The position numbers and the translations under genes are program-made. The notes under the pieces were generated by a model, which was not told the origin of the DNA, did not search any database, and saw only the letters and a list, made by a program, of their open reading frames with translations. From contig CADCXD010000006.1 in assembly GCA_902806575.1 (NCBI GenBank), forward strand, positions 930,001-994,000: a stretch of DNA of 64,000 nt, given 5' to 3'. Below, piece by piece: positions 1-12,700 of the stretch (position 1 is the first letter of the stretch; each line of letters opens with the position of its first letter). The stretch comes from Jackrogersella multiformis (Eukaryota > Ascomycota > Sordariomycetes > Xylariales > Hypoxylaceae).

Positions 1-656
1 TCCCAATCACTGCGGTGGCTGATGCAGGAATTGTGCAGGAGGATATATGTAGGTTGGTAGTCATTGATCTGACCGAGGATTTTCTTTAAGACATCTGCCA
101 AGGAATACTTCTGGTTTCTTCGGTGTTGGGTCTTTCTTCGTATATGTATCCATTACAAGAGGGACCGTGAAGCCACCAATATATCGTCTACTCGTTTCCA
201 GATCGACGAAAGAGGCAGTGTCAAGTGACGTAGTTTTCGAGCGATACATGAGCTAAGTACGTGCCTAGTTTACAAGCATTTGGTTGATAAGTAGGGTAAT
301 ACGGAGTCCTTTACCTAGGTGTGATCCAATGACCTAAGAATATGGCCAACCCATCATCCCCCCCCAGCCCATAGTCTACCTAAGTAGACATGCAGCGTGC
401 GTTTCAGCTCTACCCCAAATACTATTTCCTTATTTCTTGTTTTAGTTCCATTTGTATCACTTTCGGGTGTTACCCTTAGAAACCTCCTTATCCTCTGCAA
501 AGACGTCGATGATCTGATTTAACTTTGGGACGGCAAAAGGTCCAAGTAAAATATTGAAATTCGATCTAGCGGGTTGTGAACTCCTTCGGATCGGTTGATA
601 GAATGCCACCGGCCACCGGCCGCCGGGCTACCTGGTAGTATCGACAAGGGCTCAAG
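1..656. other. Left-edge non-coding stretch
   Basis: No gene can be supported here. Two forward frames are open from the window edge (stops near 60 and 88), so a gene from the left could end here, but too little is visible to name it. A 62-codon reverse frame (61-249) resembles no family I know. A CCTAGG repeat unit occurs near 314. The last 200 bases are presumably the promoter and leader of the gene starting at 657. Confidence 0.4.
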
Positions 657-2887
657 ATGGATCCATTCTCTGTCACTGTGGGATCATTCCAGGTCATCGA
701 GCTGGCCGGAGCTCTGGCTAAGGGTCTAAGTCGCTTTATCCAGAAGACTAGATATATCGGCGACACTATCCGGGAGGTCCACGATGAGATTTTCGAGCTG
801 CAAAAAGCCGTAGGCAACATAAAAAGAACGCTCGAGAATCGACCACGCCAATTTCCCTTTGAACGCGACCACCATACGAATATCTACCGGATTATCCAGT
901 TATGCCACACATCACTAGAGACACTAAATCGTGAGCTTCCGCAGCTCAAAGACGGGGCGGGAGCCACCGAACGAATAACACAAAGCCTTCGACATTTGTT
1001 AAAAGAAGAGCGTATCAAAGATATCATCCAACGCATTAGTTCATATAAAACTGTCCTGCAGCTAAGCTTGACAACGCTCTCGCTGGGTGCCCTTTGGGAA
1101 ACGGCAAGCTCACAGAAACAAATCCAAACCGAGATCCGCAAACTAACCGGTGCTATCCGAATGTCTCCCAATCTCGTTCTAGGTCGTGTGAGGAGGAAAG
1201 ACATTCGGTCAGTTCGCATACATAGTTCTAACACCGAGGATGAGGAAGACCCGGAAGACAGCACACTGGAAAAAGAAATTCGGGACTGGCGTAAGACAGC
1301 TGACGATGTAGCAACGGCAGTATCTCTTAATCATCTCGACGAGGCTTCCGTTGACACACACTCTATCCCCCCGAACTCATCCGTGAGTGTCGACACGTTA
1401 ACGGTATACGAGGAAGACACGTACGACCCGGAGCCTGACTACCAAGATGTGCATAATGACAAACTTCTCGATTGTCAGCTTGAAGCCAACCGAAAAATTG
1501 TGCAAGAGCTAGTGCAATGCGGTCTCTTCGTCAAGGCGGCTAGGTATCAACGAAAAGGCATCAAGCTCATGAAAAGGCTGCTAGATATCCGAACCCCGCA
1601 TAGGACAGACGATACCTCGCATGAAAACCTCACAGATATGAATGAGGGACTGGCGAGTATTTTATTGCAATGTGAAAGTGTCGAGGCCGATCTCGAAGCT
1701 AAGATCGTGTTACAACAATTGCTCGATGACGAAGTCAAGCAGGAGGCGGGTCGACTAGACGATGACCGACGAGCTAGGTTATATCACAAACTCGGCGAGC
1801 TCTACTTCAAGCAGAACAACGTCAAGAAAGCGCAGATGTTTTTGAAACGCGCCCTTGATAGCCGAGTCCAAGTACAGCCCATATCAAATAGACTCATCGA
1901 GGAATCGGTCGAACTGTTGGTCCATATCCACCTGCAATCCGAGGCACTTGATGAGGCGTGTGGACTCCGAGAATGGATGCGGCGAGAATTTCGCATAAAT
2001 GCAACACTCGATTCGTCGTCCATGTCGTCGCAGATAACGCAGGACAACCTTGAGAGTAACTCGGGCATTGACCTGACTAGCGCCTATCGGTGGTGCAAAG
2101 AGCAAGGCAGTAAGTACAATCTCAAAATCACTCGACACTGTACAAATAACAATTACTAACCCTGGTCTTTGCAGTGGATGTCGATAGCGAGACATTTAGT
2201 TTCAGCTTCTGCGACCCAGAGTCAGGAACGACACCGATGCATCAAGCAGTCCAGGCCGAGGATATCGATGTACTTCGGCATATGCTGTCGAACGTATCGC
2301 AAGTAGAGCAGCGCGACGCATCAGGGTCGACGTTGCTGCACAGTGCGGCCGCAAAACGTAACCGGCACTTATGTGCTCTGCTGCTTGAGGAGCACCAGGC
2401 GAACCCGAACGTCGTAGACAATGACGGTAGAACACCGCTGCATCGGTGTCAGACGAAGGCTAAAGGCATTGGGGTGGCTGAGGTGCTCCTCGAGTGCTGC
2501 CCCAGTCTCATCGACCGTGTTGACGGGCTTGGCAAGACAGCGCTCTACTTGGCAGTTGAGAAAGGCAACGAGGCTATGGTGAAGACTCTTTTATTGAAGG
2601 GTCGAGCCAACCCCGATATCCCAGGCCCGGGAAGATGCACGCCGCTCATCGTAGCTATCGAATTGGCAGCCCAGCTATCCCAAAAAATTGCCGTCGTAGA
2701 ACTGTTGCTGCAACATGATGCAGACCCAAACATACCGGATGCATATCGCCGAACTGCCTTTACTGTCGCGAAGAACGCAGGGCTAGCAGGCAGCGAGATC
2801 AAGCGCATGCTGAGCCGAGCTCCGTCTAGAAGAACGAGCACAGCTACCGGGAATTCCGCAAGGAGTGAGGGGAGTGAGGGGAGATAG
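657..2887 (+). CDS. STAND-like N-terminal domain / TPR / ankyrin-repeat protein
   Basis: Exons 657-2109 and 2175-2887 join to a 721-aa protein. The 65-bp intron starts GTAAGT, has TACTAAC near the 3' end and closes with GCAG; it splits an ATG codon. Residues 1-60 (MDPFSVTVGSFQVIE...) resemble the helical N-terminal domain that begins many fungal STAND/NLR-like proteins. This domain is followed by an acidic linker (about 180-290), at least one TPR-like helix pair (about 371-405) and about five ankyrin repeats (about 500-700; motifs such as GSTLLHSAA and GRTPLHRC). No P-loop or NB-ARC/NACHT motif is visible between sensor-like and N-terminal parts, unlike classical fungal NLRs. Ankyrin and TPR arrays mediate protein binding, so a signalling or incompatibility-type role is possible, but this is inference. 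The start is the first ATG in a frame that stays open to the intron. Confidence 0.75.
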
Positions 2888-3503
2888 AGATCGAATAGCA
2901 GTGGGATATATGGGCCAACGGTGTTAAGTCTATATCGACAAATGATAGTTTAGTCGTGGTAACGAGGTGGTGCCGATTTCGTGTATTCTACCGTTTATTA
3001 TTTCCCCATTTTCCATCACATGCCACCCCCTTTCCTTCGTTTTCTTGTCGTTTTGGAGTTAGATATTGCATCAGATCTTGACATTTATAGTTCGTGCTGA
3101 CCTTCTATGTAAAATGATTATAGGAGAACATAGATGATCAGACGAGAGGCCTTCCTTTGGACAAGCATACCTACGTAGTTGGACTGGTATGGATTTTCAG
3201 AAGAGATATATACCTCTGGCGGTTAGTTAGTTCTTAAGTATGAACTGAATTCATGCACGTAATTACATACCTAGGTAGGTACCTAGGTGGCCATCAATTT
3301 GTTCGTGTAACATAACAACTTCGGTGTTTATTTTGGGAATTTAGGACCACAGCCTCATCGGCCAAGTCCGGTAGTCCCATCTATCTGTAGTTAGTATTGG
3401 GGATGTTCGTAAGCGTTGGTATGACTTTAAACCATGGGCGTCATATCTCGGGCCTTCTGCGTTCAGAATTAGAGAGATTTTGCGTATAATTGGGTATCTT
3501 TAT
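2888..3503. other. Intergenic, convergent 3' ends
   Basis: Lies between the ends of the ankyrin gene (+) and the IMPACT-domain gene (-). No coding signal is seen. It holds a TACCTAGGTAGGTACCTAGG-type repeat at 3268-3288. Confidence 0.5.
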
Positions 3504-5295
3504 TTATCCTTCTTTCCGCCGAAGAGCAAGGATATTGGCGAGCTTCAATTGTCCTTTGGCCCCCCAGCCAGAAGGGCCACTCTCAACTTCGGGCCGAACT
3601 GCGACATACCAGCTCCAGGCTCGTCGGTCGAGCTCGCCAGTACCGAGATGGTCTGCCCAGCTGTCATATAGGAGTCGTATAGCACCGAGCAATCTGGCGA
3701 CATTTTCCTCTTTCTCCACCTCCAGCGCCTTAACTGTCTTCTTCTTCGGTGTTATCTTACTTGTCGAAGCACCCCCTTTTCTGGGACTCGACAACTCTAC
3801 TACTTGGTCTGTAGGATTTTCTGTGGCGTCGGCCTCACCCGGGCCAACGTCAGAGTTCTCCACTCTCGCGGCAAAGCTCTTAAATAGATACGCTTTCGCC
3901 GCCTCTGGTCTGTGGATAGGCATACCCACTACTCCGGCTTCATATGACCTACTAGATGCTGAGCCTGTGGATCCAGATTGATTTCTCATAGCCTCAAGGT
4001 CGAGGCCCCATACAGCTTCACCACCTATAGCGGCCTGCTCTCCCGTAAGTCGGAGGCGTTCTGCTAAGGCATCCTTCAGGCAATTCCGCATTATCCTCCA
4101 TCGATCGGGTCCAAGCATGATACCACCATACCAACGAGTCATTACTACAAGTGTATCAACAGCATTCGTTTCTCGCATATTTTTCAGTAGAAAATCACCG
4201 CAGCCAGTCTCACCGTCGTCGAATGACTCTTCCTTAATCGTAGTTGCGCCGAACAAATGCGTAGGGACTCGAATTCGATATGCCCAAGCATTGTGCGACG
4301 CGTTATGCAGAGACGGCGTTGCGGCGAATAGTGAATGCATGGCTGACTGACGCTGGGAAGGCTCGGTGATATGAGTTGCTCGAACAATAAAGGTTGACTT
4401 CTTGAGAGTCACGGGTTGACTAGCTGACCATGACCTTGATATGGGACCAGCAGATGTTTCAGGGGCTGCCTTTTGACTAATGCCAGTTGCCGTTGCGCTC
4501 GATGCAGTGCTATCATTGCCAGCAGTATCATTTTCAGAATTATGACGGTCTTCCACCTCTTCATCCCCTTTCCATTCATAACCACCTCTTTTTAGTACTG
4601 TCACTTCGCGACCCATCACTCTAACTCTAGGTTGACCGTAACCCCAGCCTTGCTCGTCGGCACTGGGGCCATTCTCTATACCAATCGAGACGGCTTTGCT
4701 TCTCGAGTTGGCACTAACGACAGCTTGCGCCAGGCTTAGCCGGCTAGAGGGAGGTTGTTCGGGCATTGTATAACGTAACAGCTCAACGGCGAACGCTAGA
4801 ACTAAGGGGGCACGATTCGTCATGAGCACGGTGTTGGCAATCATTTGCTCATCTGTTTCTACAGGCAAGGTAAACGACGCTTCTAACTCTCGCGGAGAAA
4901 CGGGCTCTGGATTGTCGAGAAAGCCGGTGTCACTAGATTGCTTCGATCGTTTCGAAGCATTTTCGAGGGCAGATCCGGGCCGCTTGGCCGTCGACGGCCC
5001 CGTGGGATTCTTAAGTCGGGCTTTGCAAGCATTGTGAAGGGATCGCGCAGCTTTGGCGTCCTTGATGGCAGAAGTGACATCAGCGAGAGAACTCTCGGCT
5101 ATCTGTTGGATACTGCACTAGTTATTTACAAGCCATATGAGTTATTGTATATACTTGATGGCATTCAAACCATACATACCTACGGAGATTTTTGATCTGT
5201 AGTTCTTTAATTCGACCCAGGGCGTCTTTCATAGGAACTCTCATGCCAATGGTCAAGAGCCGAATCAGCTCCTGAAGGTCCTGTTGAGACGCCAT
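3504..5295 (-). CDS. IMPACT-family (UPF0029/YigZ-like) domain protein
   Basis: Two exons, 5295-5180 and 5112-3504, give 574 aa. The intron (5113-5179) has GTATGT and GCAG ends, and the frame runs through it cleanly. Residues 1-90 are helical and contain LGRIKELQIKNLRSIQQIAE, which could be a helix-hairpin-type module. A low-complexity region follows, then an Impact domain at about 275-395, with the typical THITEPSQRQ, FDDGETGCGDFLL and VVMTRWYGGIMLGPDRW segments (DGE and RWYGG-LG signatures). Yeast Yih1 and mammalian IMPACT carry an RWD domain and modulate Gcn1/Gcn2. No RWD domain is seen here, so this is a different IMPACT-domain architecture and a Gcn2 role should not be assumed. A lysine-rich segment lies near residue 495. 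The gene is divergent from the methyltransferase gene at 6050. Confidence 0.8.
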
Positions 5296-6049
5296 GCTCG
5301 AAATCGAAGTCTAGTCATGCGAAAAGAAACCGGAATCTACTAGGTAGACACGACGGGAGGATCGAGTTTCTAAAGTTGCATATTTGATCAACGCGTAAAG
5401 TTTAGTAGGTATGTAAAAAGCGCGTCAAGGTTTCAAGGTTCCACGGTCCCACGGTTCCAATTTGGTGATTAATCTAGATACTATCGTACGAACTGTGAAG
5501 CTTATCATAAGCTGCATCAAAGCTTCCAAGTTCCGTTTGGATCTCAAGGTACAGTACGTACCTAAGTACCTAGGTACCTATATCGTTGCGATCTCCACAA
5601 CTTTACTGGAGAATCCCTGCAGTGGCGTCAAAGGCACAGTGTTAAAATACATATGAAGTTCCATTTTATACCGTACGAGATATGTATGTACTTAGGTACT
5701 TCTCCAAAATATCCGATCGTCACAAAAATTCCGCTTCAAAGTCGAGATAGATTCTAGAGTCTAGATCTACATCGATCCTGGCGTCACCGACTCCATATCG
5801 AGTGAACATCAATTCCATTGACGATCCGATTACCCCGTTCAGCCCGTTCCTGAATTCAGGGACCTTCCTTGGCTCGGAACCGCATCCAAGCATCGAGTGT
5901 TTGCAGGATGGATCGGTAGCTCATTGCCATTGCGTATCTGCTGCTCTATTTGCTGCTGTTATCATCTTGCATCCGTAGTGTACTGAGGTATACTTCCTAG
6001 GGGCGTAAGATACGCCTACCTAGCAGTTGGCTAGTTAAACCAGATCACG
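5296..6049. other. Divergent promoter region
   Basis: Shared upstream region of the IMPACT-domain gene (-) and the OMS1-like gene (+). Contains CCTAGGTACCTA repeat units near 5568-5580. No coding frame is supported. Confidence 0.5.
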
Positions 6050-7567
6050 ATGCCGCCGGCGTGCGTGCATATCCCTGTGGCGAGGGCCGCGGCACGGGAG
6101 TGCAGGAGAAGATATGCCACATCTAAGAAAACACCGCCGCCGCCGCCGCCGCCAAAGAAGCAGCGAGCTCCCACAAAGCCGCTCCCTTTCAAGCCGGCCC
6201 AGCCAAATCCAACCCCCAACCCCAATCCCACTCCCCGTTCTTCCCCTTCCTCCTCTTCCTTCTCATCATCCTCGAAGGGATACGAAGACAAGCGACAACC
6301 AATCTCCGAGCTAGTCCGGAACCGGTGGTTCCCGCTATTCGGCGCGGGCGCCGCGGCGGTGTGCGTGGGCTTCTTCACGGTGTCGATGATAACGTACTGG
6401 CGGACGCACCCGGCAGAGCGCTGGACGCCGGGCCGGGAGCCCGAGGCGCCCACGGGCCGGCCCTCGATCCAGTCGCCGCGCGAGTTCGACCGGCACCTGG
6501 ACAAGTCGGAGTGGCGGTTCGGCGTCACCAAGCTGCGGCGCCGCGTCGCCTCCGAGATGGCCCGCGGCCACGTGCTCGAGGTCGCCGTCGGCGCCGGCCG
6601 CAACTTCGACTACTACGACTGGTCCCTGGTGACGCGCGGCCTCGAGCCCCCCGCGGAGAAGGCGAAGCCCGGCTGGTTCGGTCGGTCGTCGCGCAAGGAC
6701 GACCGGGCAGAAGACAAAAAAGGGGATGGCAAGGAGAAGGGAAAGGAGGAGCAGCCGAAACCAGCGAAGCCGCCGCCACCGCCGCGACTAAGGGCTAGGC
6801 TTCAACCCCCGAAGGAAAACGCCATCCTGAGCTTCACGGGCATCGACATCTCGCCGCCGATGCTCGACCTCGCGCTAACGAGGATCCGGCAAGTAGTGCC
6901 GCACATGGAGGACCAAGTCCCCAAGAATCCCTCCTTCGAGAAGCTCGCCTCCAAGACGGAGACGGGCGAAGAGGGCATATCGCTAGCGCACAACCGTCTC
7001 CGGATCCTCAAATCCGACGCGCAGGCGTCTCTCCCAGCACCCCCATCCCTTTCCCCTCCCTCCTCGTCTCCCTCCGCCCCCCAAAAATACGACACCATCC
7101 TGCAAACCTTCACCCTGTGCAGCGTGCGCGACCCGGTGCTCCTGCTCTCGGCGCTAGCCTCGCGCGTCGCGCCCGACACGGGGCGCATCGTGCTGCTGGA
7201 GCACGGCCGCAGCTGGTGGGCCCCGGTCAACGGGCTCCTGGACCGCAGCGCGCGCAGCCACTTCCGCCGCTTCGGGTGCTGGTGGAACCGCGACGTCGAG
7301 GCCGTCGTGCGCGCCGCCGAGCGCGCCGTCCCCGGCCTCGAGGTCCTGCGCCTCGAGCGCCCCGGCTGGGCCACCCTCGGCACCCACATCCTCGTCGAGA
7401 TGCGCGTGCGCGGCGACCTGGCTGCTGCCGCCGCCGATAAGGCTGTTAAGTTAGCTGCCGCTGCTGATGGCGGCGGTGGCGGTAAGAAGGATGAGGGGCA
7501 GACGGCGGTGGCGAGCTGGTGGTCGTCGATTCTGACTGTTAGCAGCAAGCCGAAGAAGGATGAGTAG
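6050..7567 (+). CDS. OMS1-like mitochondrial methyltransferase
   Basis: Intronless, 505 aa. The N terminus is Arg/Ala-rich with few acids, as in a mitochondrial presequence (VARAAARECRRRYATS), and is followed by a poly-proline run (residues 29-35) and a Pro/Ser linker. One membrane segment lies at about 92-116 (LFGAGAAAVCVGFFTVSMITYW). The class I SAM-methyltransferase core starts with VLEVAVGAGRNFDYYDW (about 174-190, motif I). It is interrupted by a charged low-complexity insert (about 205-260) and resumes with TGIDISPPMLDLA and YDTILQTFTLCSV (about 347). The order N-terminal TM segment, Methyltransf_11-like core, LLEHGRSWW and a WWNRD segment matches yeast Oms1, an inner-membrane protein. 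The substrate is unknown to me. GC content is much higher than in flanking DNA. Confidence 0.8.
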   Translation: MPPACVHIPVARAAARECRRRYATSKKTPPPPPPPKKQRAPTKPLPFKPAQPNPTPNPNPTPRSSPSSSSFSSSSKGYEDKRQPISELVRNRWFPLFGAGAAAVCVGFFTVSMITYWRTHPAERWTPGREPEAPTGRPSIQSPREFDRHLDKSEWRFGVTKLRRRVASEMARGHVLEVAVGAGRNFDYYDWSLVTRGLEPPAEKAKPGWFGRSSRKDDRAEDKKGDGKEKGKEEQPKPAKPPPPPRLRARLQPPKENAILSFTGIDISPPMLDLALTRIRQVVPHMEDQVPKNPSFEKLASKTETGEEGISLAHNRLRILKSDAQASLPAPPSLSPPSSSPSAPQKYDTILQTFTLCSVRDPVLLLSALASRVAPDTGRIVLLEHGRSWWAPVNGLLDRSARSHFRRFGCWWNRDVEAVVRAAERAVPGLEVLRLERPGWATLGTHILVEMRVRGDLAAAAADKAVKLAAAADGGGGGKKDEGQTAVASWWSSILTVSSKPKKDE

Positions 7568-8525
7568 TGGATGCCCCCATCCATGGGTTACTTCATGGAT
7601 GACTACTATTATCTATGTACTGTATTTATAACAAAATGCTCGATATATAGGGTGATAGACATCCTAACGAGACTTTTGGACTATATATATGGGCGTAAAT
7701 AAATGATCTCGTCGACAATACCTGTATCCACGAATACAGCGATTGCTTCGCCACTCTGTAATCTATATGATACCTACGATACACATCCATGGATCCTCCT
7801 TATAAAAGAGCACCTGGTACACAATGTTGACGGATCTCATCCCATACTATGCATCTCACCAGTATTAATCATCAATCACGTCATCGAATTTAAATTCTGA
7901 TTGGGGATTTCTTTTCGCATTTTTTGGGCGCCGTTATTCCTTTTAGTCCCAGCCTGCCTTGTAACCAGTTCTAAGCGCTCTAGCTAGCCGGCCACTGTCC
8001 TCGCCAGCTTCTCTTTTTCGGTCTTCTACTTGTACAGGTCGAATCCCGTTTTAGAAATCAAGCGGCAAACGACATCGCTATCTCCCATTCCCTTCGCTCC
8101 CTTTATCAGCCGTTGGGGACGACTGTTTCAGTCCATCATGTACCTGGGGCCAACATCATGCGGCCCATCCCTTGTCGCAATCTAAGCGCTTCATTTAATG
8201 ATATTCGTACATCCCCTTCGGCTGGCAACCAACCATGTTGCTCATAGACGCGCAATCGTCTAATAGGAAAACAAGTAGCATGAACTCAGAGTAATCAATG
8301 CAGAACGCAGAAATGGCAAGTCAAATCAAATCAAATCGAAATAAAAATCAAATGAGCCAACTAGCGCCGTCTCGCCCCAACTCCTTTTGATTCATCAAGG
8401 CGGCCGTCTCTTCCATCATCATACATGGCTAAACACGCACCAGCTGCACGTACAGCCTTTCACCCAGGGGTCATCGAATAGGTACTTAGAATCAATTAGG
8501 AAATCAGACCATCGAATGCGAGCAT
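7568..8525. other. Intergenic region between convergent genes
   Basis: 3' flank of the OMS1-like gene and of the uncharacterised gene on the other strand. A short AATCAAATC-type direct repeat lies near 8320-8350. No gene is supported. Confidence 0.5.
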
Positions 8526-9766
8526 TTAGAAGTCGTCGAGTAAGCAGTCAAGCTCATCAAGCTCGATAGTCTCGGGGCTTCTATCCCATTCGAGAGCCGC
8601 GTCGAACTTAGTCCAACTTTCGGCCTCCCCATCTCTCTTCGCCGGCATCATCAGGCTAGGTCTCATTGCGGGACTAGTCAAGAATGCCATATGCGGTAGC
8701 AGAGAAGGTGCGAGAGTCCTCGGGGGTTCACCAAAAAGCTGCTCGTTTTGCATGCCATCATCTATGGACACTTGGTCAAGAGGATCAGCTCGGAGTAAAT
8801 GTCCGCTAGCTTTACGTTTTTGTAACCCATCTGCTGTTTGCGTGAACTCCTTTTCGTCTTTTTCTAACGGGGGCTCCTCTCCTCTTTGGTTGCGTGGCAC
8901 ATTAGTCGGCCGGTGGCGCCCCGATACTGAGCCCATTGGTGTACCTGGCATTGGTATATCATCATCCATGTCATCAAATTCGGGCGATGACAGATCAACT
9001 TCAGGCGAAAGACTCAGCTCTCTTCTTCGATCACAATCGGCATCCTCAGACGTAGAGGCTGAGCTTGACAACGAAGGTGTAATGATTGCGCGATGCGCCG
9101 AAGGATCTGGTAGGGGTAGATGAGGGCAGGTAGTAAGGTAAAAGTATGTGCGCCTCGGGTGAACAGTCTCGAGCTCCTTAGCTAAAGGACAGGGAGCTAC
9201 AGCAGACCAGCACGATCGCTTCAGGTATGTAGACAGTCGAGAGGAGATGATGGCGCAAGGGTTCGCGGACCTAAGAATTAAGTAAGAGCGAGACCTAAAA
9301 CAGGACTTGCAGAATAAACTTACTGTTGAACTATTTTGACTTGGTCGATGAGGGTGGCGGCTAGTTCCTTTACTAGATGGGGTCTGTTGCGAGTTTTCTC
9401 TAATCGCACGATAACTGCTTCGACAATATCATCGTTTATACCTTCTAGATCGACTTTCTTAATCTCCGCTGGCTCGGACAGCTCAGACTCGTCCAACTCA
9501 ATGGAGACATGGAGGCCAGGAGAGGGCGGTGGTGTATGATCATACTTGACAGGAGTAGCGACTTGCTTGAAGATCGGTACAGGGCTAGCGGAAGATGATG
9601 CAGAGCTATTGTGAGACCGTTTGAGCTTCTTATTCGGGTGCGACGAGCTCTCAGAGGATGATCTAGAGCATGCCATACTGGAGTTATTGGATGATGCTCG
9701 GTTCACTGGGATGTGGATTCCGAGTGACGGCAGAGACAACGATTTGCGACGGGTGTTGTACGGCAT
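8526..9766 (-). CDS. Uncharacterised protein with acidic C-terminal tail
   Basis: Exons 9766-9324 and 9270-8526 give 395 aa. The 53-bp intron has GTAAGT and TTAG ends, and the phase-2 join is open throughout. It starts MPYNTRRKSLSLPSLGIHIP, followed by a Ser-rich basic stretch (KKLKRSHNSS, a possible nuclear signal). Residues about 120-215 form the most structured block: a helix rich in Val/Leu, then SANPCAIISSRLSTYLKR and a Cys/Pro/aromatic segment including HPRRTYFYLTTCPH. The rest is acidic and disordered and ends ETIELDELDCLLDDF, which resembles an acidic-hydrophobic activation motif. I do not recognise the family. A nuclear regulatory role is inference from composition only. Confidence 0.65.
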
Positions 9767-12700
9767 GGTGGGCAGATGATGGATGGGGTAGACACCGTGG
9801 ACACCGTAGAATAAAGTAAACAGTAAATAGTAAATAACAACGGGCGCAAGTGTATTGTATCTTGGTAGGTATTCTATATCGGTCTGTGCATGAATCGAGA
9901 ATACGGAGAAAGTCGTAAATGCTTCTAGTTCTAGCTCACAATAAACTCTACGGTAAGAGTTGCGATGCGAGTAAGACAAGGGGAGAGAGGTGGGATAGGA
10001 TCAGGAAGGGAAAAAAAGGTAGGGGATAGATATGGAGATAATGATAATGGTACCCGTGTGTAAGTTGGTCGAGGAACCTTGGAACTTGGGGGAATACCAT
10101 ACGAGACGAGACGAGACAAGAGACGAGGGAAAGGCGGTGGGAGGAAACCGAGGAATCGCGACGTAGATGTTGAACCGACGAATCGAAGGAAGAGAAAAGC
10201 AAAAAATTGGACTTTGGACTTTTTAGTTAAACTGGGGAGGGGAGAGAAGGCGGCGAGAAGGCTTGAGAGAGACAAATGCCTATGTTTGTGTGCGTATTGT
10301 GGGATATGGGAATATGGGACCAAAAAAAAAAAAAAAAAAAAGATCTTAGGAATGCTCGTCGCGCTGGGGGGTGATAGGACGGGCATTGGGGATGAACAGG
10401 GGGAAGGTACTGTACAAACGGTACGGCAAGCATCTCTTTGGTATCCACTTCAGACCCAGCTAGTAAACAGGGATAGGAGAAGGGAAGGGGAGGGGGATTT
10501 GGAGTGACCTTGGCAGTGACTTGCGTTGGACCTGCACAAGGACTTCGGTTTTGCTGTGAACCTCATACAATAATAGACCAGAAGGCTGCCATTACAGAAG
10601 TACATTTTGGCCCCAGCGTTGTATCCCAGGATCATCCCTTGTACATCAATTGCCCCGTTTGGAAGTATGAAGCCAATCAGAGTTGAAGCTTAGCTTCAAC
10701 GGCTGGACCAAATTTTATCTGGCTGTTACCATGAAAGAAAGAGAGACGAAAGAAAGAATTTATTTTCGATCTTTTTTAAGGGTCCTCGTCCGTGCTTCCG
10801 AGCTCTTTTCATTCTTGCTATCCACCATTACGCAAGAGGTTGCTACTTGACGAATAGTTGTGTATATATTCTTGGTCTTAATTCATACCATGTAAGTAGT
10901 CGTTATTTATTGCCCGAGGTTACCATGATGACCAGGAGTCTTGATTTAGTAGTCAAATAGTCTGTGGCAGATTCGCATGATCTGTTTACATTTAAGATCG
11001 CAGCATGGGTAACTAGGGAATGAACCTAGCAGAAAAAGGCGGTAAGCAACATGTATACATGTATATATGCAGCGCAATGCATTGTGCAGGTTAGGCGACC
11101 TCAATGCAGCAAAGGCTAGTAGGTAATTGCAACTACCTTGACTTGACATCTTTGGAAGATCCCATGTGGGTAAGTATGTAGGTAGGCAGGTATGTAGAGT
11201 TGTCAAAAGGTCACCTTTCCCAACTTGATTAATTCAGTCTGATCAGATGTTGCCCGTTTTGGTTTCTTATTAGGACATGGAAAATCCAAATAGGTATAAA
11301 CCTAGTGGATAAATGATATTGTCGTACGAGGCTAGCAAAAGAAGAATTTCTAAACCTTAAAAAAATTATCTTAAAAAGACTCGTGGAAGAGAAAAAAAGA
11401 AAAAAAAAAGGTTAGGCTTGCAAGCATATGTGTGGAGCAAAACGAACGAGAATTAATCTAGCAGGGATATTTACTAGGGTAATACATGCATATAGTTTGG
11501 AATTTACTTGACCGACACATTTTGAACTTGTCGATACCCGATATTTTATTGTCGCTAAATCGCTGGATATTCAAACGATCTTATAGACGCACGTATCACC
11601 TCCAGGGCTCTCCGCGTTTTCTTCATCTACCAATCCATGATTCATCCATGACGGAAGCTCACATTCTGTCTCTAAGAACCGAACCAGCCAAGTGCCGCGA
11701 ATTGCACAAATTATTGTGCGCAGTCAGAGGGCGGGTTGGCTTACATGCATGGCTGACGAACCTAGTGTAGTGTACCTAGCAACCCCAGGTAGCAGGTAGC
11801 AGGTAGGTAGTGTAGAGGTAGAGAGGTAGCCAGGTTTTTCAATGCTGCTGTGTTAGGTACCAAATACTACCAATCAAGAACACTCTCTGTTGCTAAATTG
11901 GTCGAAAACCGGAAGATTCCCGTGAACTACACCAACGTGGTCCTAGCCCCTCGATTAAAGTACCTACGTATATACGTATGTCATGTACACTACTTAGTTA
12001 CCTACAAAGTACCGTACCCTAGCCTGTTTTAACTCTTTTCTGTGGACGAGAGTGGATGGGACTGGACCGAACTTGACCAGTCTGAAACTTGTGGAGTTTG
12101 CATGACGTTAAAGATGAATTACCTACTTTTTTAGGTACCTACCTACTTCGCTTCGTACCTAGGTACTTGGCAGGAAAAGAAAGAGAGAGGGAAATGGTCG
12201 AGTCTCGAGTCGTACGGTTTCTCTCACGCGAGAAACTTCCCTAAATGCGTAACATGTTATTGGATCATTAATATCCAGAGTCATGACTGCGGGCTTTTGT
12301 CAACGTCCCTCCTTATTCCTCGCAGCTGCCCAGGTGCCCTGTTACTATGTACGTAGTAGCACATGGAACCAGGAATACTACCTAGGTACGTACTACGTAG
12401 TAGGTTGGTAGGTCAGAATTAATTGCCTGCCAACCCCTCCGTTTCTCTCTCCTCTCTCTTCTTCTCCCCTCCCCCTCCAACCTCAGAAGCCAACCAGCCT
12501 GCGAGCCCAACCTAGCAAGCTTAGGACACTTCCCTGTAATTATCTAAGCCTCCTCCGGGCCACTTCTTTCAATTTGGTCATACATACATACTATGTACAC
12601 CAAGATTCATGAGTAAGAGAGCCTGACTCGCCTCTGCCTAAACTATCAAATCGTATCGTCGTCCTATTTCCTCTACTCATATCTGGGCAAATATACTTAC

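Noticed and set aside
61..249. 62-codon minus-strand frame at the left edge
   Set aside because: Short, no family resemblance, no splice context visible within the window.
6802..7584. 260-codon minus-strand frame
   Set aside because: Antisense to the OMS1-like gene, Ser/Arg/Ala-rich, no family resemblance.
10079..10507. 142-codon plus-strand frame
   Set aside because: It spans the 20-base A tract and purine-rich DNA upstream of the minus-strand gene ending at 9766; the Lys/Gly/Arg-rich product is low complexity.
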